From Streptomyces cupreus (GTDB lineage Bacteria; Actinomycetota; Actinomycetes; Streptomycetales; Streptomycetaceae): 64,000 nt of DNA. Of this stretch, positions 57,747 to 64,000 are shown in pieces (the first letter of the stretch is position 1; every line of letters starts with the position of its first letter). The position numbers were made by a program, and so were the translations under genes. The DNA lies in NCBI RefSeq assembly GCF_014257025.1, contig NZ_JACMSF010000006.1, positions 62,001-126,000 of the forward strand. The letters are read 5' to 3'. The notes below the pieces were generated by a model. It searched no databases. It was given only the letters and a program-made list of their open reading frames with translations, and was not told the origin of the DNA.

Positions 57747-59192
57747 GTGTCCACTCTCTTCCCGGCCCTGGCCGACGGCCCGCCCGACCGGATCGCGCTG
57801 CGGTTCGGCGAGCGGTCTCTGACGTATGCCGAGCTCGCCGCCGCGACCGGTGCCCTGGTGGATCGGGTCGCGGGGCGCGGCCGGGTCGCGGTGTGGGCGA
57901 CCCCGGCGCTGGAGACCGCCGTGGCGGTGGTCGCGGCGCTGGAGGCGGGGATCGCCGCCGTGCCGCTCAACCCGAAGTCGGGGGAGAAGGAGCTCGGGCA
58001 CATCCTGTCCGACAGCGCGCCGAGCCTCGTGCTCGCCGCACCCGGCGATGAACTCCCTGCGGCGCTCGACGACTTGGAGCGCGTCGACGTCGACGTACGA
58101 GCGACCGGCACCCATCTCGCCCGGCAGGCCGCCGACGAGGATCCCGCCCTCGTCGTCTACACCTCCGGCACCACCGGACCGCCCAAGGGCGCCGTCCTCC
58201 CCCGCCGGGCCCTCGCCCACACGCTGGACGCCCTCGCCGACGCCTGGCAGTGGACCGGCGACGACGTCCTCGTGCACGGCCTGCCGCTGTTCCATGTGCA
58301 CGGGCTGGTCCTCGGCATCCTCGGCCCGCTGCGGCGCGGTGGCTCCGTGCGTCACCTCGGCCGGTTCAGCCCGGAGGGCGTCGCGCGCGAGCTGGACGGC
58401 GGCGCGACCATGCTCTTCGGCGTGCCGACGATGTACCACCGCATCGCCCAGGCGCTCCCCGAGGACCCGTCTCTCGCACAGGCCTTGGGCAAGGCGCGGC
58501 TGCTGGTGTCGGGTTCGGCCGCGCTGCCCGTGCACGACCACGAGCGGATCGCGGCGGCGACCGGGCGGCGGGTGATCGAGCGGTACGGCATGACCGAGAC
58601 GCTGATGAACACCAGCATCCGCGCGGACGGCGAGGCCCGCCCGGGGACGGTCGGTGTGCCGCTGCCGGGCGTGGAGCTGCGACTGGTGGAGGAGGACGGG
58701 GAGCCGATCACGGCGTACGACGGTGAGACGGTGGGCGAGATCCAGGTGCGCGGGCCGAATCTGTTCACCGAGTATCTGAACCGGCCCGATGCCACGGCGG
58801 AGGCGTTCACGGCGGACGGCTGGTTCCGTACCGGGGACATGGCGGTGCGCGATCCCGACGGGTACGTCCGGATCGTGGGCCGCAAGGCCACCGACCTGAT
58901 CAAGAGCGGGGGTTACAAGATCGGGGCGGGTGAGATCGAGAACGCGCTGCTGGAGCATCCGGCCGTGCGGGAGGCGGCGGTGACCGGGGAGCCGGATGCC
59001 GATCTGGGTGAGCGGATCGTGGCGTGGGTGGTTCCGGCCGACCCGGCGGCGCCGCCCACCGTCGAGGAGTTGGCCGATCATGTGGCCCGCCGGCTCGCCC
59101 CGCACAAGCGGCCCCGGGTCGTGCACCATCTGGACGCCCTGCCCCGCAACGACATGGGGAAGATCATGAAGCGGGCGCTGAGCCGTGGCTGA
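57747..59192 (+). CDS. matB: Malonyl-CoA synthetase
   Basis: 481 residues and, from memory, nearly the same sequence as the characterised S. coelicolor MatB. P-loop VVYTSGTTGPPKGAVLPRRA, A5 VIERYGMTETLMNTS, A7 FRTGDMAVRDPDGY, A8 IVGRKATDLIKSGGYKIGAGEIE and A10 Lys in NDMGKIMKRALSRG are all present. The region around LPLFHVHGLVLGILGPLRRGG, with Arg contacting the malonate carboxylate, is conserved. It activates malonate or methylmalonate with ATP and CoA, giving extender units. GTG 57747 follows AAGGAG and matches the known N-terminus (STLFPAL). The carboxyltransferase gene downstream overlaps it by 8 nt. Confidence 0.95.
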   Translation: MSTLFPALADGPPDRIALRFGERSLTYAELAAATGALVDRVAGRGRVAVWATPALETAVAVVAALEAGIAAVPLNPKSGEKELGHILSDSAPSLVLAAPGDELPAALDDLERVDVDVRATGTHLARQAADEDPALVVYTSGTTGPPKGAVLPRRALAHTLDALADAWQWTGDDVLVHGLPLFHVHGLVLGILGPLRRGGSVRHLGRFSPEGVARELDGGATMLFGVPTMYHRIAQALPEDPSLAQALGKARLLVSGSAALPVHDHERIAAATGRRVIERYGMTETLMNTSIRADGEARPGTVGVPLPGVELRLVEEDGEPITAYDGETVGEIQVRGPNLFTEYLNRPDATAEAFTADGWFRTGDMAVRDPDGYVRIVGRKATDLIKSGGYKIGAGEIENALLEHPAVREAAVTGEPDADLGERIVAWVVPADPAAPPTVEELADHVARRLAPHKRPRVVHHLDALPRNDMGKIMKRALSRG

Positions 59193-60516
59193 CCGGCTCA
59201 TCGCGCGGGAGTTCCTCGCTCTCGTCACCGACGACTTCGTCGAACTTCCTTACCCGGAACGGGACTCCGCGCCCGACGGCCCGCTCCGCTGGCGGGGTTA
59301 CGACGCCTCCCGGCTGCGAGCCGCCGAACGCACCGGCGAGGAGGAGTCCGTGGTCTGTGGCACCGGGCTCGTCGAGGGCACCCGGGCGGTGCTGATCGCG
59401 TTCGAGTTCGGCTTCCTCGGCGGCTCGCTCGGCGAACGCACCGGGGACCGGCTGGAGGCGGCCTATGGGCATGCCCGTAGGTACCGGCTCCCGGTCGTGC
59501 CGTTGATCGCCACGGGCGGCAGCCGGATGCAGGAGGGCATGCTTGCGCTGACCCAACTCCAGCGTGTGGCCCGGCAGTCGGTGCTGACGCGGGAGGCGGG
59601 GCTTGCGCAGATCGCGGTCCTGCGGGACCCGACGACCGGCGGCGGCTGGGCCACGCTGGGCGCGGGCGCCGATGTGGTGCTGGCGCTGCCCGGCGTACAG
59701 GTCGGCTTCGCGGGGTCACGGGTGCGGCCCGTGGACGCGGACCCGGCGGCCTATACGGCGGAGGCGCAGGTGGCGGTGGGGGCGGCCGACGCACTCGTGG
59801 CACCGGAGGAGCTGCGCTCGACGCTGGGCCGGTGGCTGCGGCTGCTGACCGCGACCTCGCAGGCCCCGGCGCCGGTGCCCACCGCGCTCGGCTCCCCGGA
59901 GCTGCCGGCGACGGGCTGGGACGCGGTACGGCGGGCCCGCTCGGCCGAACGTCCGCGCGCCATGGCCTACTTGGACGCCTACTTCACCCATCGCCTCGCC
60001 ATCGGCGGCGACCGCGCGGGTGGCACCGACCCGGACGGCATGCTGTGCGGCTTCGGTGAGCACGAGGGCCGTACGGTCGCCTACGCGGCGCAGACGGGGA
60101 CGGCGACCCGGCCCGCCGGGTACCGCACGGCCGCCCGGCTGATACGGCTCGCGGACCGGCTCGGCATTCCGGCGCTGACGCTGGTGGACACCCCGGGCGC
60201 CGCCAATGACGCGGAGGCCGAGCGGCAGGGCGCGGGGGCGGCCATCGCGGATCTGTTCTCGGCGGTGGCCGCGGCTCGGACGCCGGTGACGACGTTGGTG
60301 ATCGGCGAGGGCGGTTCCGGCGGGGCGCTGGCGCTGGCCGCGCCGGGCAACACCTGGGCCACACCGGACAGTTACTTCTCGGTGATCGCCCCGGAGCTCG
60401 CGGCGGCCATCCTGAAGCGGCCGGCCGAGGAGGTGGAGGCGACGGCGGACCAACTCCGCATCCGGCCGCAGGATTTGGTGGAGCTGGGGGTGATCCGGGG
60501 CATCGCGCCGACCTGA
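59185..60516 (+). CDS. Acetyl-/propionyl-CoA carboxylase carboxyltransferase (fused alpha-beta type)
   Basis: 443 residues holding both crotonase-like halves of a biotin-dependent carboxyltransferase. In the first half, acyl-CoA side motifs are VVCGTGLVEGTRAVLIAFEFGFLGGSLG and LIATGGSRMQEGMLALTQLQR. In the second half, biotin-side motifs are IPALTLVDTPGAANDAEAERQGAGAAI and LVIGEGGSGGALALAAPGN. No biotin carboxylase or BCCP gene adjoins, so partners must be encoded elsewhere. Together with MatB it adjusts malonyl-CoA-type pools. Confidence 0.9.
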   Translation: MADRLIAREFLALVTDDFVELPYPERDSAPDGPLRWRGYDASRLRAAERTGEEESVVCGTGLVEGTRAVLIAFEFGFLGGSLGERTGDRLEAAYGHARRYRLPVVPLIATGGSRMQEGMLALTQLQRVARQSVLTREAGLAQIAVLRDPTTGGGWATLGAGADVVLALPGVQVGFAGSRVRPVDADPAAYTAEAQVAVGAADALVAPEELRSTLGRWLRLLTATSQAPAPVPTALGSPELPATGWDAVRRARSAERPRAMAYLDAYFTHRLAIGGDRAGGTDPDGMLCGFGEHEGRTVAYAAQTGTATRPAGYRTAARLIRLADRLGIPALTLVDTPGAANDAEAERQGAGAAIADLFSAVAAARTPVTTLVIGEGGSGGALALAAPGNTWATPDSYFSVIAPELAAAILKRPAEEVEATADQLRIRPQDLVELGVIRGIAPT

Positions 60517-60612
60517 GCAGGGCCTCTTCGCACGGAAACGGCGACATTCCGAGCACCGTCCGTAACAATGGAGTTCATCGACGGCAGGGAAAACGGGGGA
60601 GCGAGCGGCGCC

Positions 60613-60963
60613 ATGGACGGGCTGATGGAGTTCAAGACCGAGGACGGCGCCGTGGTGGTCGTGGAGGGCGTCGAGGACGAGTCCGGCGCCCGGCTGGTCA
60701 CGCGCGAGGACGGTCCGGCCCGGGCGACACGCACCTTCGAGGGGGCGCTGGAGGGAGTGCGGGCGGCGGCCGAGTCCGCGCTGCGGGTCTTCCGGGACGG
60801 CTCGCTGCGGCCCGACTCGGTGGAGCTGGAATTCGGGGTGAAGCTCTCCGCGGAGTCCGGGGCGGTCATCGCCAAGGGGGCCGTGGAGGGCCATCTGCTG
60901 GTCAAGCTGAGCTGGTCACCGGGGCAGTCCGGGCCCGCCCCGGAGGCAGCCGAGCGGTCATGA
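60613..60963 (+). CDS. CU044_2847-family protein (conflict-system component)
   Basis: 116 residues: LMEFKTEDGAVVVVEGVEDESG, then TFEGALEGVRAAAESALRVFRDGSLRPDSVELEFGVKLSAESGAVIAKGAVEGHLLVKLSW. The DSVELEFGVKLSAESGAVIAKG segment is the hallmark of CU044_2847 proteins, small partners of trypsin-like and VMAP proteins. ATG 60613 is chosen for GGGGGAG upstream and agreement with the family N-terminus; an ATG at 60568 would add 15 residues. Its stop overlaps the next ATG by 4 nt. Confidence 0.85.
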   Translation: MDGLMEFKTEDGAVVVVEGVEDESGARLVTREDGPARATRTFEGALEGVRAAAESALRVFRDGSLRPDSVELEFGVKLSAESGAVIAKGAVEGHLLVKLSWSPGQSGPAPEAAERS

Positions 60964-62618
60964 GCGGGACTGCCTGGCACGCCCGCGTCGAGTGCGGCTC
61001 CGAGGTCGGCGCGGGCTTCCTGGTCTCCGGCCGCCATGTGCTCACCTGCGCCCATGTGGTGCGGCGGCGCGAGGTGGCGCCGGTCGTGGTGAGCTTCCCG
61101 GGCCGCCGTGAGCTGTCCGGGATACCGGCCACCGTGGCCGTGCACGGCGGCTGGCAGGGCGGGCCCACCGACCCGGGCGACCTCGCCGTACTCGAACTCG
61201 ACCGCGAAGTGCCCCTGGTCCCGGCCGAGTTCGCGTCACCCGGCCTTGAGCAGGACCACTCCGAGCTGATCGCCTACGGCTTCCCCAAGGGGTACGACGA
61301 GGGCATGCTCGCCTCCTATCGGGCACTGCCCGGGCCGCTGATCTCGGACGAGTGGGCGCAGTTGGAGGCGCTCACCGCGCACGGGCAGCCGCTGGCACCG
61401 GGGTTCAGCGGGGCGGCGGCAACGCTCGCGGACGGCCGGGTGGTGGGGATGGTGTCGACCGTCGCGGGTGGGCGGGACGTGCGGGTCGGCCGGATGCTGC
61501 CGACGCAGGTGCTGGTCCGCTACTGGCCCGAGCTGTGCGAGCTGATCCCCGCCTCCGACCACCGCCCGGAGGCGGTACGGCGGCTGTACGCGCTGGTGCG
61601 AAGGGCGGTCGCCGAGGGCCTCGACTGTGCCCCCGACCGGCTGTACGTCGACGCCGTGGGGCCGTTCGGGCCGCCGCTGCCGGAGGGCGGCTTCGCCTCG
61701 CTGGGCGCGGCGGCCGGGTATGTGCAGTGGGAGGTGCCGGGCACGGAGGCGGTGACGCGGTTCGCCGACCGGCTGCGCGAGCTGCTCGACACCCCGCCCG
61801 CCCCTGCGGCCGCCGCGCCTGTCTGGTCGCCGATCCTCGTCGAGATCGAGCACAGTGGCGTCGGCGCCGACCAGGTCACCGTGGAGGTGTCCGCCTACCG
61901 GGACGGGCACCGCCGGCGCGTGGACTCCACGCGGCTGCCGCGCACCGACGTACGGGAGTACGTCCAGCGGCGGGTCGACGAGGCCTTCGACCAGCTCGCG
62001 CCGGGCGCCGAGGAGCTGGTGACGTTCGTGCTGCCGCGCGAGTGGCTGAACGAACCGGTGGCGCACTGGGAGTGCGGGCCCGAGGACTCCACCCCGCTGG
62101 GCTGCGCGCATCCGCTGGTCGTGGTGGACCGCTCCCGGTACCGCAGCGGACGCCTGAGGCACCAACTGGCCAAGAAATGGCAGAAGTTGGATGCCTGTAC
62201 GGCGGCCCGGCTGCACCGCGTCGACTGCGGTGGCCGGGAGCGCCCGCCGAGCCTGCGCAAGCGGCTGCGCGACGACGACGCGGACCTGGCCGGCTTCTCC
62301 TACCCGCCCACCGTCGCCCGGCCGCATTTCGAGGCGGGCCTGAACACCCCGGTCCCGGTGCTGCTGTGGCCGCGCACCGGCTGCGCCGACCCCGTCCACG
62401 AAGGACCCTGCTCCGGCACCGCCTTCCTCGACGAGCTCACCGCCACGGTCACCGGCGTACCGCCCGCCGAACTGCCCCGCCGTGTCATGGAGTTACGGGA
62501 GACCGCCGAGGCGGACGACGACCCCGACCGGCACTGGGCCAAGGACGTACAACTGCTGTGGGACGACCCGCGCTGCTTCCCCCAGCCCGCCGCCAGCCTG
62601 CACTCCCCCGTCCGCTGA
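60960..62618 (+). CDS. Trypsin-like serine protease fused to VMAP-C domain
   Basis: 552 residues. Residues 1-180 form a chymotrypsin-fold protease with His32 in LTCAHVV, Asp74 in GDLAVLEL and Ser150 in LAPGFSGAAA, so the triad is intact and there is no signal peptide (intracellular). About 180-260 is a helical linker (LYALVRRAVAEGLDC). About 285-552 is the VMAP-C domain (LVEIEHSGVGADQVTVEVSAYRDG, LVTFVLPREWLNEPVAHWEC, PLVVVDRSRYR, CFPQPAASL). VMAP proteins are predicted adaptors joining MoxR/vWA NTPase switches to effectors. A TTA codon (62493-62495, codon 512) may place it under bldA. It is coupled to CU044_2847 and followed 24 nt later by MoxR. Confidence 0.88.
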   Translation: MSGTAWHARVECGSEVGAGFLVSGRHVLTCAHVVRRREVAPVVVSFPGRRELSGIPATVAVHGGWQGGPTDPGDLAVLELDREVPLVPAEFASPGLEQDHSELIAYGFPKGYDEGMLASYRALPGPLISDEWAQLEALTAHGQPLAPGFSGAAATLADGRVVGMVSTVAGGRDVRVGRMLPTQVLVRYWPELCELIPASDHRPEAVRRLYALVRRAVAEGLDCAPDRLYVDAVGPFGPPLPEGGFASLGAAAGYVQWEVPGTEAVTRFADRLRELLDTPPAPAAAAPVWSPILVEIEHSGVGADQVTVEVSAYRDGHRRRVDSTRLPRTDVREYVQRRVDEAFDQLAPGAEELVTFVLPREWLNEPVAHWECGPEDSTPLGCAHPLVVVDRSRYRSGRLRHQLAKKWQKLDACTAARLHRVDCGGRERPPSLRKRLRDDDADLAGFSYPPTVARPHFEAGLNTPVPVLLWPRTGCADPVHEGPCSGTAFLDELTATVTGVPPAELPRRVMELRETAEADDDPDRHWAKDVQLLWDDPRCFPQPAASLHSPVR

Positions 62619-62642
62619 TGCGCCTCCCAGGAGAGAAGAGCC

Positions 62643-63650
62643 ATGCCCCTGTGGCCCGTCTACACCGGCACCAACGAGCCGCACGACGGCATCACCGAGC
62701 TGCCGCCGCCCCCGCCCTGGCGGGCCTTCGACGGCAGCCCGCTGCTCGGCCCGCCGGACGAGGGAGCCGACGTCGCCGCGGTCTCCCCGGACCGCACCCA
62801 CCGCGCCGCCACCTACCAGGCCACCGAGGAGACGGTCCAACTCGTCAACGCCGCCCTCTACTTGCGCCGCCCCCTGCTCGTCACGGGTCCGCCCGGCACC
62901 GGCAAGTCCTCGCTCGTCTACGCCGTCGCCCGTGAGCTGCGCCTCGGCCCGGTCCTGCGGTGGAACATCACCAGCCGCAGCACCCTGCACGACGGCCTCT
63001 ACCAGTACGACCCGCTCTCCCGCCTCTACGCGGCCCGGCACACCACCGCCCCCACCGGCTCCGGCATCGAGGACCACCTGCGCCTCGGCCCCCTCGGCAC
63101 CGCCCTCCTCCCCTACGCCCGCCCCCGCGCCCTGCTCATCGACGAGATCGACAAGAGCGACCTCGACCTGCCCAACGATCTGCTGAACGTGCTGGAGGAG
63201 GGCCAGTACGGGATCCCCGAGCTGATCCGCGGCGCCCGTGACACCCCCGTCGCCGAGGTGATGATCGACGGCACCGACCAGCGGGTCGCCGTGGAGCGCG
63301 GCCGGGTGCGCTGCCATGCCTTCCCGTTCGTCGTCCTCACCAGCAACGGCGAGCGCGAGTTCCCGCCCGCCTTCCTGCGCCGCTGCGTCACCCTGCGGCT
63401 GCGCCAGCCCGACGACGCCCGGCTCGCCGACATCGTCCGCGCCCACTTCGACGAGGAGCCCGACGCCTACGCCCAGACCCTGATCAGCCGCTTCCTCGCC
63501 CGGGTCGGCGGCGGCGATCTGGCCACCGACCAGCTCCTGAACGCCATCTACCTGGCCCGCTCCTCCGACCTCGCCGCCGACTCCCTCGACGAACTCGCCG
63601 AGCGGCTGATGCCCTACCTCGGGGAGGCCCAGAGCAGCGATGCCTTCTGA
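62643..63650 (+). CDS. MoxR-type AAA+ ATPase
   Basis: 335 residues with Walker A VTGPPGTGKSSLVYAVA (about 81-97), Walker B ALLIDEIDKSDLDLPNDLLNVLEEGQY (about 163-190), sensor 1 FVVLTSNGEREFPPAFLRRC (Arg finger) and a C-terminal helical lid. It is the ATP-driven switch of MoxR-VMAP systems. Preceded by AGGAGAGAAGAGCC. Its last 11 nt overlap the SAV_2336-like gene. Confidence 0.92.
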   Translation: MPLWPVYTGTNEPHDGITELPPPPPWRAFDGSPLLGPPDEGADVAAVSPDRTHRAATYQATEETVQLVNAALYLRRPLLVTGPPGTGKSSLVYAVARELRLGPVLRWNITSRSTLHDGLYQYDPLSRLYAARHTTAPTGSGIEDHLRLGPLGTALLPYARPRALLIDEIDKSDLDLPNDLLNVLEEGQYGIPELIRGARDTPVAEVMIDGTDQRVAVERGRVRCHAFPFVVLTSNGEREFPPAFLRRCVTLRLRQPDDARLADIVRAHFDEEPDAYAQTLISRFLARVGGGDLATDQLLNAIYLARSSDLAADSLDELAERLMPYLGEAQSSDAF

Positions 63651-64000
63651 GCGCCGCCGATCGCCCCTGGTCCGCCTGGCCGACGTAGTGGCCGAGGCGG
63701 GCGGCGGCGTGCGCCCGACGGCGCTCGAACTGGCGGAACTGCTGTGGCTGGCACGGCACATGTCGCCGGAGGAGCCGACGCCCGAAGCACCGGCCGAGGC
63801 AGAGGACGTACGACCGCCCGAGCCGCCTCATGTGGAGCAGCGGCACGAGGAGCCCCCGGCCTCCGCCCCTCCTCCGCCGCCGCCGGAATCCCCCCGAGCC
63901 CCCCTCCACCTCCCGGCCCCGGCACCCGCCCCACAGCCCTCCCCCGAACCCCACGCCGAGCTCCTGGCCCCCGCGCCCCCGATGCTGCGCCACCCCCTGG
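63640..64000 (+). CDS. SAV_2336-family protein, N-terminal part (cut by window end)
   Basis: The frame opens at ATG 63640, 11 nt before the MoxR stop, and stays open for 120 codons to the window edge. It reads PLVRLADVVAEAGGGVRPTALELAELLWLARHM, the start of the SAV_2336 N-terminal domain, then a Pro/Glu-rich linker (about 45-112) and APPMLRHPL. Members are long proteins (often over 1000 residues) found next to MoxR/VMAP genes in Streptomyces, with variable C-terminal domains that cannot be seen here. Confidence 0.8.
   Translation, partial: MPSERRRSPLVRLADVVAEAGGGVRPTALELAELLWLARHMSPEEPTPEAPAEAEDVRPPEPPHVEQRHEEPPASAPPPPPPESPRAPLHLPAPAPAPQPSPEPHAELLAPAPPMLRHPL

Overview
The window is high-GC actinobacterial chromosome and almost certainly from a Streptomyces. 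Third-position codons are nearly all G or C. GTG and TTG starts are common, genes are coupled by 4-nt ATGA/GTGA overlaps, and TTA codons are rare and clustered. Typical Streptomyces families are present: WhiJ-like HTH/DUF397 pairs, MAB_1171c, EACC1, SAV_2336 and a close MatB. The species cannot be named from sequence alone. No tRNA, rRNA, CRISPR array or prophage was seen.

Layout. 1-2002: the end of an aldose epimerase and a PLP aminotransferase with a Pro/Ala-rich tail. 2009-4398 and 11904-17556: two leftward arabinan-utilisation operons, the first with secreted GH43 enzymes and the second with an ABC sugar importer, GH43 and GH51. Both have the same promoter (TTGACG, 17 nt, TACGGT) and the same 33-bp operator. 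The operator recurs upstream of an IclR regulator/SMP-30 pair at 21194-22815, so this IclR is the obvious candidate regulator. Between the operons lie a frameshifted IS200/IS605-type tnpB, a WhiJ-like triad (ATP-binding protein, HTH/DUF5753, DUF397), a DUF4360 secreted protein, an EACC1/caspase pair, a decayed TauE/SafE gene and an Rrf2 regulator.

17821-26707: a metallopeptidase-like 'toxin component' with MAB_1171c, a FAD oxidoreductase, the IclR/SMP-30 pair, and a TetR regulator facing a DUF2993-MMPL export pair across a strong palindromic operator. 27087-35086: an apparent operon of type III polyketide synthase, sulfotransferase, cysC, cysD, cysN and a sulfonate/sulfate-type ABC importer. 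It has no PAPS reductase or sulfite reductase, and TTA codons occur in at least four genes. It looks like a bldA-dependent pathway for a sulfated phenol or pyrone that carries its own PAPS supply.

35130-39934: two PucR-type regulators, a secreted metallo-beta-lactamase-fold protein and small membrane proteins. 40163-52287: a rightward cell-surface glycan locus with DUF3068, GT4, an AftD-like arabinofuranosyltransferase, three methyltransferases, a condensation-fold protein, a DMT transporter and a Trm112-like protein. 52374-60516: a MEDS-domain protein, a large LuxR/ATPase regulator, an ATP-grasp enzyme, a MerR-PP2C fusion, matB and a biotin-dependent carboxyltransferase.

60613-64000: the beginning of a VMAP-type conflict system (CU044_2847 protein, trypsin-VMAP protein, MoxR ATPase, SAV_2336-like protein), cut by the window edge. 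With the EACC1/caspase locus, the window holds two members of the predicted NTP-dependent conflict (immunity or cell-suicide) systems of multicellular bacteria. The most novel-looking items are the caspase fused to a phytase-like propeller, the sulfated-polyketide operon, and the shared arabinan/IclR operator.
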